Assembly: GCA_964405325.1 (NCBI GenBank)
Contig: CAYONM010000218.1
Location: forward strand, 1-6,159
From: CAYONM01 sp964405325
GTDB taxonomy: Bacteria; Planctomycetota; UBA11346
Reading direction: 5' to 3'
Length of the DNA: 6,159 bases
Under the pieces are notes generated by a model. The model made no database searches, had not been told where the DNA came from, and saw nothing but the letters and a program-made list of their open reading frames with translations. Within the stretch, counting starts at the first letter, position 1. Every line of letters begins with the position of its first letter. Of the stretch, positions 1 to 5,908 are shown one piece after another. The translations under genes and the position numbers were made by a program.

Positions 1-12
1 GGTCGCTATTGA

Positions 13-1020
13 TCACGAGGATGGTGTCCTTCCGGCCTTGAACAGCCGGAACAGATAGATCATCGAGGGAAACAGGATGACCGCGCCGACTGCCAGAGCG
101 CCCAGCAGGAAGCGTAGCACCAGCGGCTCGGAAGCGGCATCCTGGAAACTCAGTTGCTGAACAATCAGCCAGGGATACTGCGCCAGGGCCCAGCCCAGTA
201 CCACCAAACCGGCCACGGCCGGGGTGCAAATGCGGGCGATGATGAAATGCCGGTGCCAGAGGGCCCAGAGCGCCAGAAGCCACAGTAGTACCGTGATGGC
301 AACCAGGGGTGATGCCCACCAGGCATCCAATTGCTCGACCAGATAGGGGGCGTCGACCATGGCCGTGACGTGCACGCCGGCGCCGATGGGCAGCAGGGCG
401 CCCAGGCTGATCAGCGCCCGCCTGCGGAAATCCCCCTGCAGCTGCGGATCATCGCTGGTGTCGGCGCAGAGATAACTGGCGGAAACGGCGGCGAACAGGG
501 ACAGGGCGAAAATGCCGCAGGCGATGGCGAAGGGTCCGGTCCAGCCGGCCAGGAGCCCGCTGACCACACGATTGTCCTGCAGCTGGATGGCACCAGAGCC
601 GAGGGCACCGATGATCAGACCCTGCAGCAGTGGCGTGATGCAGCTGGCGGCGCCGAAAACCAGGCTCCAGCGGTGATGAACGCGATCGTCATCACGATCG
701 TATTTGCGGAATACAAAACTGGAGCCACGCAGGACGATACCGCCCAGGGCCAGGGTCAGAGGAATGTGCAGCGCCGTCATGACGGTGCCGAAGGCCGGCG
801 GAAAGGCGCTGAACAGCAACACGATGACTAGGATCAGCCAGACATGACTGGCCTCCCAGATGGGGGCGATGGCGGCTTCGATGGCCTCCCGCTGCCGTCG
901 GGCGCGGGGGCCACGCGCCAGCAAATCCCAGAAGCCGCCGCCGAAATCGGCACCGCCGGTGACCACGTAGATGATCAGGCTGATCAGCATGATGCTGGTA
1001 AGCAGTTCCACTTCAGTCAT
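13..1020 (-). CDS. cydB: Cytochrome bd-type quinol oxidase subunit II (CydB/CioB)
   Basis: This is the second subunit of a bd-type terminal oxidase, an inner-membrane complex that oxidises quinol and reduces oxygen to water. Subunit II carries no heme of its own in known members and stabilises the complex. The 335-residue product is the usual length for the family. It shows the N-terminal TGGADFGGG motif (about residues 21-29) and PIWEASHVWLI (about 53-63), the two most recognisable CydB signatures. It is hydrophobic throughout, with about eight or nine membrane segments. The ATG at 1018-1020 is preceded by GGAGG with an 8-nt gap, inside the end of cydA. The start overlaps the cydA stop by 8 bp, so translational coupling is likely. 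No cydX-like small ORF can be judged, because only 12 bases lie beyond the stop. It could equally be called cioB. The family is secure; the CIO subtype is an inference from subunit I. Confidence 0.96.
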   Translation of the reverse strand: MTEVELLTSIMLISLIIYVVTGGADFGGGFWDLLARGPRARRQREAIEAAIAPIWEASHVWLILVIVLLFSAFPPAFGTVMTALHIPLTLALGGIVLRGSSFVFRKYDRDDDRVHHRWSLVFGAASCITPLLQGLIIGALGSGAIQLQDNRVVSGLLAGWTGPFAIACGIFALSLFAAVSASYLCADTSDDPQLQGDFRRRALISLGALLPIGAGVHVTAMVDAPYLVEQLDAWWASPLVAITVLLWLLALWALWHRHFIIARICTPAVAGLVVLGWALAQYPWLIVQQLSFQDAASEPLVLRFLLGALAVGAVILFPSMIYLFRLFKAGRTPSS

Positions 1021-2335
1021 GTCCGGGTCCTCCCGGCACCCACTCGGTGGCGTCTCGGAACTGTCGTCGCAAGAGAGCTATGAGCACCACCGTCAAAAAA
1101 CCGTAGACGGCAGCGAAGAGAGCCATGCGAATGCCCAAGTGTTGCACCGGCGTCACCGCATCGGCCGTGCGCATCACGCCGTAAATGACCCACGGTTGTC
1201 GACCCAGTTCGGTGACTAACCAGCCGGTCTCAATGGCGATGAAGCCCAGGGGGCCGGCCAGCACCAGGCCAGTGAGCAGGCGTCGAGATTCGGGTACGGC
1301 CTTGTCTCGCCACCAGCGCCAGGCGGCCCAGGCCGCCATGAGCAACATGATACCACCGCAGGCGACCATGATATCGAAGAACCAATGCACGGCCGCCACC
1401 GGTGGCCAGAGCTCGCGTTCGACACTATCCAATCCAAGGATTTCGGCGCTAGCATCGTGATGCACCAGCAGGCTCAAGGCGGCGGGGACCTCGATAGCAT
1501 AATGCACTTCCCTTGCTTCCTCGTCGACGATGCCGCCGATGGTGAAGGGGGCGTAGCCCTGCGTCTCGAACTGGGCCTCCATGGCGGCGAATTTCACCGG
1601 CTGGGTTTCTGCGGTCATGCGCGCGATCAGATCACCGCTGAGCATTTGCAGCGGAATGCTGACGATGGCCATGCCCAAGGCGATACCCAGTCCCAGGCGA
1701 TGGAAGACATGTCCCGGATAGCGTCGCAGATAGAAGGCGTGCACGGCCGCAACCGCAAAACCGGTGGCGACATAACAGGCGAGCAGCATGTGGACCACCT
1801 GCTGCAGCGCTGCCGGATTGAGCATGGCGGCGATCGGATCGATATTCGCAGGCCTACCGTCCACTACGTCGAATCCGGCGGGTGAGTTCATCCAGGCATT
1901 GGCGGTCACCACGAACACCGCCGACATGGCGCCGGAAGCGGCGACGATCAGTCCGGCAATGATGTGCATACGCGGCGGCACCAGTCGCCAGCCATACAGG
2001 TAGATCCCGAGGAAGATCGCCTCGGTGAAAAAGGCAAAGCCCTCCAGAGCGAAGGGCAGGCCGACCACCCCGCCGGCGAAACTCATAAAACCCGGCCACA
2101 GCAAGCCCAACTCAAATGACAACACGGTGCCCGAGACCGCACCCACCGCGAAGATGATGGCGGTACCAGCGGCCCAGCGTTTGGCCAGTTCCAGATAGGC
2201 AGAATGCCCGGTTCGCCACCAGAGGATCTCGCTGAGCACCATCAGCATAGGCATGCCGATGCCCATCACCGCGAAAATGATATGGAACGCCAGGGACATA
2301 CCCATCTGGGCTCGAGCGAAGAAGAGATCGGTCAT
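1013..2335 (-). CDS. cydA: Cytochrome bd-type quinol oxidase subunit I (CydA/CioA, short Q-loop type)
   Basis: This is the heme-bearing, quinol-oxidising subunit of a bd-type oxidase in the cytoplasmic membrane. The 440-residue product has the expected ligands: H18 in MSLAFHII matches the high-spin heme ligand, H182 in VVHMLL and M323 in FFDIMV match the heme b558 pair, and E98 and E105 match the conserved acidic pair. The diagnostic GRQPW motif is at 378-382. K248 and E253 (KFAAME) match the quinol-site residues. The region between the sixth and seventh helices is short, as in the cyanide-insensitive (CIO) subgroup and unlike the long Q-loop of E. coli CydA, so CIO properties are likely but not proved by sequence. 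The start MTDLFFARAQMGMSL is typical of CioA, although no strong ribosome binding site precedes it. About 100 bp separate it from the FGE-like remnant upstream. I saw no convincing promoter or FNR-type box there. Confidence 0.96.
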   Translation of the reverse strand: MTDLFFARAQMGMSLAFHIIFAVMGIGMPMLMVLSEILWWRTGHSAYLELAKRWAAGTAIIFAVGAVSGTVLSFELGLLWPGFMSFAGGVVGLPFALEGFAFFTEAIFLGIYLYGWRLVPPRMHIIAGLIVAASGAMSAVFVVTANAWMNSPAGFDVVDGRPANIDPIAAMLNPAALQQVVHMLLACYVATGFAVAAVHAFYLRRYPGHVFHRLGLGIALGMAIVSIPLQMLSGDLIARMTAETQPVKFAAMEAQFETQGYAPFTIGGIVDEEAREVHYAIEVPAALSLLVHHDASAEILGLDSVERELWPPVAAVHWFFDIMVACGGIMLLMAAWAAWRWWRDKAVPESRRLLTGLVLAGPLGFIAIETGWLVTELGRQPWVIYGVMRTADAVTPVQHLGIRMALFAAVYGFLTVVLIALLRRQFRDATEWVPGGPGHD

Positions 2336-2437
2336 GCGTGGGTTCTAGGCGTGACCCTGGCGGCATAAAGTTTTGATACTCAGCCGAGGCACGGATGCGG
2401 CCGCGTTCGTGGCAAAGCATCGTGCGAATGGTCCGTT

Positions 2438-2828
2438 TCACCGTTGGCCAACTGCCAAGCGTTCGCAATCGGGAATGACAAGACGGAAACCGACGTTGTA
2501 AACCCCCTGCCGCCTCGTCCGGACTCTGCTGACGACTACCCATGACATATCGACCGGGTGGAACCCAGGTCAGCTCCAGATCGATACCGTCGGCCAGCGT
2601 CAGGCGACGCGTCGATGGCTCGTGCTGCTGCTGGCGTTGGCGCTCAGACAGCGGCTCATCACCCCGCGATGCCCGGCTTCGCCGCTCCCAGCGACAGCGT
2701 TGATCGAGTCGATCCCAATAATCCTGGAAATCCTGCGCGGTGGCAAAGTGCGTCCGATGCGAACGCAGGCCGACGTAGGCCTCCATATGGACAATCGCAT
2801 CCAACTGCTTGGTGCTGGGATCGAACAT
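2438..2828 (-). pseudogene. Core-deleted remnant of a formylglycine-generating-enzyme (SUMF1/FGE-sulfatase family) gene
   Basis: From an ATG at 2826-2828 one frame reads MFDPSTKQLDAIVHMEAYVG and continues to about residue 108. It includes LELTWVPPGRYVMGS (about residues 84-98) followed by SPDEAAG. The VPPG.Y.MGS pattern is the standard opening of the FGE-sulfatase/SUMF1 domain. At a run of five C (2503-2507) the sense changes frame and reads VYNVGFRLVIPDCERLAVGQR then a TGA stop at 2438-2440. NVGFRLV is the standard last strand of the same domain. The start and end of one domain are therefore present, while the roughly 150-250 residues between them, including the catalytic core, are missing. 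Known relatives convert a sulfatase cysteine to formylglycine or act on other substrates; this copy cannot. It lies 109 bp downstream of the GH4 stop on the same strand and may have been co-transcribed with it. No good ribosome binding site is visible before the chosen ATG. The family call is good; the original substrate is unknown. Confidence 0.78.
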
Positions 2829-2937
2829 GATGCAGAGGCTACGCCGAGGCCGGCGATGACAATCCGCGCGAAAAATCCGGTGACGCTCAGCTGAAAACCG
2901 ACGAGCCATACGAGCCGAACAGGAAAACTGGTCTGGG

Positions 2938-4368
2938 CTAGAACGAAGGCTGTCCCCGTTCGGCATACCAGGCTGCCGGCAGGGCGTCTCGCTCGCGCTC
3001 CAGCAGTTCATCGCAGATCTTCTCGTTATCGATCAGGTTGGGCATGATCGGGTCGCTAGCACAGGCGCGCAGCAACAGATTGCGATCGCAGGCAACGGCG
3101 GCATCGGCAGTCAGCTCGTGACTGTCGAGAATACGCTGGCATAGGCCGCGGACACCGACTGGCAGTTCGCCGACCGCTAGCGGCTGGCAGTGCTTCATGT
3201 CCAGATGGCTGGCCAATTCCAGAAAGGCGTCATCGGGCATGTTCGGCACCGCACCGCGGTTGGTGGTGTTAACGCGGAACACCTTGCCCAGACCACCCCA
3301 CATCGATTCGATGATATCGGTGGCATGGTCGCCACTGCCTTGCGTGATGAATTCCTCGATCGGTCTGTCGCCAGTGGCATAGGCCTGGGTGGTCGCCCAG
3401 GCTTCATCCATCTGCTGCTGTCGGTCGATGGCGTCGAATACCTTGATCGCTTCCGGTTCGATCGGAGACACCCCGCACTGCTGGAAATACGGCACGTATT
3501 CCTTGGTATGGGCGATGCAGTCGGGATAGGCACCGAAGATATCGAACAGCTTCAGAGCATAGGTGGCATTGAAGCGGCCCTTGGCGTGGGCGTTCTGATG
3601 CACATCCAGGCTATCCGCCTGCACGGCGGTTTCGGCCTGTTCCTTGGCCGCTGTCTCGGCGAGTCTCTCGCGCAGCACCGGCAGAAAGTCACGTCCGTCG
3701 TAGGCAAAATGCACCACCCACGAAAAGTGGTTCACGCCGGTCAGACGCAGATCCAGGCGCGACTGGACATCCGTCGGCATACTGGTGGCCGTATCAGGCA
3801 GGATGCCAACACGCTTCAGCAAGCGCAGGCTGACGTGTGGTTCGTGCGGACCATCGCACAGGGCCATGCTGCGCACATTCGGGGCGTACTTGGCCAAAGC
3901 GATGCCGAGAACGGTGCTGGGATTGACGAAGTTGATCATCCATGCCCACGGGCACAGCTCCTCCACGTCGCGGGCCATGTCCATCAGATGCGGGATCTCG
4001 CGCAGGGCGCGGAAGATGCCGCCGGGGCCGATGGTATCGCCGGAACACATGCGGATGCCGTACTGGTCAGCGACTTCGCAATCGATGCCGCGGAAGCGGG
4101 TATTGCGATCGGAGAAGCTCGGGACCACAAAATCGCTGCCGTCGAGGAGCTCGCGCCGATCGGTGCTGGCTTCGATCCTGGTCGGCACACCCAGATGATC
4201 GAAAGTGCGCCGCGCCAACTTTTCCATGGTCGAAAGCACGTCGGGATTGGTATCGACCAATGCCAGCGTGCCCTCACGCAGGATGGGACTGTTGGCCATG
4301 TTCCAGATGACCGGCTTGCCGAAGAAAAAACTGCCAGCGCCGAGAATGGTGATCTTGGGTCCGCTCAT
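2938..4368 (-). CDS. Glycoside hydrolase family 4 protein (NAD- and metal-dependent), specificity unassigned
   Basis: GH4 enzymes cleave glycosides by an NAD-dependent oxidation-elimination route with a divalent metal, and act in the cytoplasm. The 476-residue product has the family landmarks: a Rossmann GAGSFFF at 10-16, GDTIGPGGIFRALR at 110-123, NPSTVL at 149-154, the metal-site cysteine in CDGPH at 171-175, GVNHFSW at 211-217 with the metal-ligand histidine H214, and a C-terminal VNTTNRGAVPNMPDD segment at 366-380. There is no signal peptide. The residues after the metal cysteine normally track substrate: CHSV-type in alpha-galactosidases, CDMP or CNVP in 6-phosphoglycosidases, CHEV in alpha-galacturonidases. 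CDGP fits none of these exactly, so I assign no substrate. The ATG at 4366-4368 is preferred because AGGAG sits 6 nt upstream. An in-frame ATG at 4399-4401 lacks such a site and falls in the palindrome. It is divergent from the AraC regulator. Confidence 0.93.
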   Translation of the reverse strand: MSGPKITILGAGSFFFGKPVIWNMANSPILREGTLALVDTNPDVLSTMEKLARRTFDHLGVPTRIEASTDRRELLDGSDFVVPSFSDRNTRFRGIDCEVADQYGIRMCSGDTIGPGGIFRALREIPHLMDMARDVEELCPWAWMINFVNPSTVLGIALAKYAPNVRSMALCDGPHEPHVSLRLLKRVGILPDTATSMPTDVQSRLDLRLTGVNHFSWVVHFAYDGRDFLPVLRERLAETAAKEQAETAVQADSLDVHQNAHAKGRFNATYALKLFDIFGAYPDCIAHTKEYVPYFQQCGVSPIEPEAIKVFDAIDRQQQMDEAWATTQAYATGDRPIEEFITQGSGDHATDIIESMWGGLGKVFRVNTTNRGAVPNMPDDAFLELASHLDMKHCQPLAVGELPVGVRGLCQRILDSHELTADAAVACDRNLLLRACASDPIMPNLIDNEKICDELLERERDALPAAWYAERGQPSF

Positions 4369-4374
4369 GGAGGT

Positions 4375-4379
4375 CTCCT
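4375..4379 (-). promoter_or_regulatory. Ribosome binding site of the GH4 gene
   Basis: The minus strand reads AGGAG followed by six bases and ATG. This strong site decides the start at 4368 over the ATG eleven codons further upstream, which has no purine-rich leader. Confidence 0.75.
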
Positions 4380-4391
4380 GATGGGAAAAAA

Positions 4392-4418
4392 GTGACTTCA
4401 TGGTGATTATGGCGTCAC
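4392..4418. promoter_or_regulatory. Imperfect palindrome in the divergent GH4/AraC control region (candidate operator)
   Basis: GTGACTTCAT (4392-4401) and ATGGCGTCAC (4409-4418) are inverted repeats of each other at 8 of 10 positions, with a 7-nt spacer. It lies between the divergent GH4 and AraC genes, just upstream of the GH4 ribosome binding site, and overlaps a candidate -35 element for the regulator. That placement suits an operator for the AraC protein or another sugar regulator. AraC proteins more often use direct repeats, so the binding protein is uncertain. Confidence 0.45.
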
Positions 4419-4442
4419 AAGGCGGCCATCCACGGCTAAAAT
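4414..4442 (+). promoter_or_regulatory. Candidate sigma-70-type promoter for the AraC-family gene
   Basis: GTCACA (4414-4419, four of six matches to TTGACA), a 17-bp spacer and TAAAAT (4437-4442, one mismatch to TATAAT) face the regulator gene. The -35 hexamer overlaps the right arm of the palindrome, so a protein bound there could block it. This comes from pattern matching only. Confidence 0.33.
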
Positions 4443-4480
4443 CATCGACATGAGGTGGAGTATCGTTCCAATACGCCGTC

Positions 4481-5341
4481 GTGACGTCGCCAGATGAGTG
4501 GGCTTCCCCCACCGGTCCGGATCGGACCTGCCAACGTCCCGTGAGGGATCTTGCTTTGAATCCTGTTTTGCCTCCCTATCGCGTGCGCACCGCCGGCTGC
4601 ATCGACCGTGACCCCTACCATTCAACTCCTGGCACCAAGGCCGGGGATTGGATGCTGACGGTGCATTTGGAAGGAAGCGGGCTCTATCGCGGACCCGAGG
4701 GTACGCAGACGATCCGATCACCGATGGTCGGCCTGGTGCCACCTGAAGATGCTGGCGTGCTGATGGCTCTGAGCCACGATCCCTATCTGCACTATTGGTG
4801 CCGTTTCAGCGGTGACTGGGCGATTGCGGTCGCTACGAGCATTATTGCCAAGGAAGGGACACGTTTCTTCACCATGTCGCACGCAGCAGCGATCGCCGAT
4901 CCCCTGCGACGCATGGGTCGGGTCCAGCGCATGCAGTTGCCTGCAAGCATGGGCCTGCCCGAGATCTGGTTGGCGGAGGCCTTGGCGATCCTCCAGCACG
5001 GACCATCGCGAGATGAGCCGTCACCACGCCTGTCCGGCCCCACGTTGGAAGAACACCTACGCCACATCATCGCCGAGCCGACAGACCTGCACGCGATCGC
5101 CACCCACTTCGGGGTCTCACGCACCACCCTCTGCCGACGATCGGCGTCCGGACATGGCTGCGGTGTCCAGCAACTGCACGAGCGCCTGAAAATGGATTGG
5201 GCGCGCACCCTGCTGCGCCGTGGATTGACAGTGGACGACACGGCCGCTCGCGTCGGCTATGCAGACCGCCGCTACTTCGCGCGCGTATTCCGTAAACATC
5301 ACGGGCTGGGACCACGTGATTGGCTGCGGGAATCGCAGTAG
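4481..5341 (+). CDS. AraC-family transcriptional regulator
   Basis: This is a DNA-binding regulator with an N-terminal cupin-like sensing domain (about residues 30-125, including GDWMLTVHLEGSGLYRGPEG) and a C-terminal AraC/XylS DNA-binding domain. The first helix-turn-helix is about 203-222 (LHAIATHFGVSRTTLCRRS). The second is about 252-276 (DDTAARVGYADRRYFARVF), followed by the conserved GLGPRDWLR end. The length of 286 residues, or 261 from the later start, is normal. It is divergent from the GH4 gene with 112 bp between the outermost starts, which strongly suggests it controls that gene in response to the related sugar. The start is uncertain. The GTG at 4481 has no ribosome binding site, whereas the TTG at 4556 has TGAGGGA 7 nt upstream and places the start just before the first conserved residues. 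The outer coordinate is given to include both. The family assignment is firm; ligand and target are inferred. Confidence 0.92.
   Translation: MTSPDEWASPTGPDRTCQRPVRDLALNPVLPPYRVRTAGCIDRDPYHSTPGTKAGDWMLTVHLEGSGLYRGPEGTQTIRSPMVGLVPPEDAGVLMALSHDPYLHYWCRFSGDWAIAVATSIIAKEGTRFFTMSHAAAIADPLRRMGRVQRMQLPASMGLPEIWLAEALAILQHGPSRDEPSPRLSGPTLEEHLRHIIAEPTDLHAIATHFGVSRTTLCRRSASGHGCGVQQLHERLKMDWARTLLRRGLTVDDTAARVGYADRRYFARVFRKHHGLGPRDWLRESQ
4542..4548 (+). promoter_or_regulatory. Ribosome binding site suggesting a TTG start at 4556 for the AraC gene
   Basis: TGAGGGA lies 7 nt before an in-frame TTG. The alternative GTG codons at 4481 and 4541 have no comparable purine run in front of them. If this site is used, the regulator is 261 residues and its 5' leader is longer. 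Confidence 0.45.
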
Positions 5342-5458
5342 GACTCGCTTTCCTCAAAACTCAACCGAGCCTGATCGCCTTCATCGACAACCCGCTGCTC
5401 CCGCCCGGTAGAGTCGGCACCCGGCGCGGTGGCCCCAGGCTGCGGGGAGTAGCTGTTG

Positions 5459-5485
5459 ACCGGCGGCTTTCGCCCTCAAGCCGGT
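5459..5485 (-). ncRNA. GAAA-capped hairpin near the intron 3' end (domain VI region)
   Basis: The minus strand folds as ACCGGC, an unpaired TTGAG, GGC-GAAA-GCC, then GCCGGT. The position between domain V and the expected 3' end suits domain VI. The bulge is on the 5' side, whereas the branch adenosine of domain VI is normally on the 3' side, so this may be only the upper part of domain VI or an accessory helix. The branch point is not identified. Confidence 0.45.
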
Positions 5486-5528
5486 GCCTCAATCCGCGCC
5501 ATAGCTCCGTTTCCGGGCGCCGCTCGTC

Positions 5529-5561
5529 GAACCATGCGTGCGGATTTCCCGCACACGGCTC
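5529..5561 (-). ncRNA. Group II intron domain V (catalytic hairpin)
   Basis: The minus strand begins GAGCCGTGTGCGG, has a GAAA loop and returns as TCCGCACGCATGGTTC. The lower stem pairs GAGCCGT with ATGGTTC and the upper stem pairs GTGCGG with CCGCAC. A two-nucleotide CG bulge lies on the 3' side, and the AGC catalytic triad is in the 5' strand. At 33 nt it is one shorter than the usual 34. This is the most conserved part of a group II ribozyme. It looks structurally intact although the protein gene is broken. Confidence 0.85.
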
Positions 5562-5752
5562 TCCTCCGAGATTCACGCCTTCGCCCTCGTCCGGCTGACT
5601 CGGTGCGCATGCGGGTTGTAGAGGCCGAGCTTCTCGTAGAGAAACTCGTCGGGATATTGACGGTATCCCGTGCTTCGCCGCTTGTGTTTCTTCATCAGCC
5701 ATCTGCGTAGTCGACGTTCGGTGTGCTTGCGGAGATGTCGATAGGGCCGTTA

Positions 5753-5777
5753 GGGCCCGTCAATAAATAAAGGTAGC
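5753..5777 (+). repeat. Left terminal inverted repeat of the MITE-like element
   Basis: 25 bp starting GGG and ending AAATAAAGGTAGC. It pairs with 5884-5908 at 20 of 25 positions. Confidence 0.78.
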
Positions 5778-5883
5778 GTCTCACTTGATCTTTTGCCGTC
5801 CTTCTGCGTTGCTTATCGCTTACATATACTCGATATGCTCGCTCTTCGCGCCTTGAAGGATCGACAAAATCTCTGCGCGATCT

Positions 5884-5908
5884 GCTACCTTTATTTCTTT
5901 CCGCACCC
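5884..5908 (-). repeat. Right terminal inverted repeat of the MITE-like element
   Basis: On the minus strand this starts GGGTGCGG and ends AAATAAAGGTAGC, mirroring the left repeat. The adjoining TTA (5909-5911) matches the TTA at 5750-5752. Confidence 0.78.

Larger units (their letters stand above)
5753..5908. mobile_element. 156-bp MITE-like palindromic element inserted in the intron maturase gene
   Basis: The segment begins GGGCCCGTCAAT and ends, read on the other strand, GGGTGCGGAAAG. Both ends then continue AAATAAAGGTAGC. The 25-bp terminal inverted repeats match at 20 positions, including a perfect inner 13-mer. It is flanked on both sides by TTA (5750-5752 and 5909-5911), a likely 3-bp target duplication. 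The interior is also an imperfect palindrome: TTTTG.CG and TCCTTC recur on both arms, and CATAT/ATATG closes the hairpin at about 5830, the exact midpoint. It encodes nothing, is more AT-rich than its surroundings and separates two adjoining parts of one protein. These are the marks of a miniature inverted-repeat element moved by a transposase elsewhere. The parent family is not identified. Confidence 0.8.

Noticed and set aside
331..831. A plus-strand open frame within cydB
   Set aside because: It is antisense to a clear cydB gene, with Gln-, Gly- and Ala-rich shadow composition.
2360..2390. FNR/ANR-type box upstream of cydA
   Set aside because: TTGATAC resembles one half-site, but no ATCAA partner occurs at the required 4-bp spacing.
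2842..2855. CGCCG-AGGC-CGGCG hairpin as a terminator after the GH4 gene
   Set aside because: The stem is only five pairs and no T-run follows on either strand.
2760..2880. A lipoprotein-like frame (IVIAGLGVASASC) overlapping the FGE remnant start
   Set aside because: The lipobox-like string has no start codon or ribosome binding site, and its continuation has no sense. The overlapping frame carries the FGE N-terminal region.
2112..3011. A 299-codon minus-strand frame as one gene
   Set aside because: It runs into cydA on one side and the GH4 end on the other. Only its middle, from 2828 to about 2505, carries FGE homology; past the C-run the true sense is in another frame.
3190..4395. A 401-codon plus-strand open frame
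   Set aside because: It is antisense to the GH4 gene over nearly its whole length. Its translation is His-, Gly- and Arg-rich with no domain sense, as expected for a shadow frame in high-GC DNA.
4399..4401. Earlier ATG for the GH4 gene
   Set aside because: It has no ribosome binding site, lies inside the palindrome, and would add an unconserved tail before the canonical SGPKITILGAG start.
5361..5702. A 113-codon minus-strand frame
   Set aside because: It overlaps the maturase C-terminus and domain V in a different frame. Its product is low-complexity and matches nothing.
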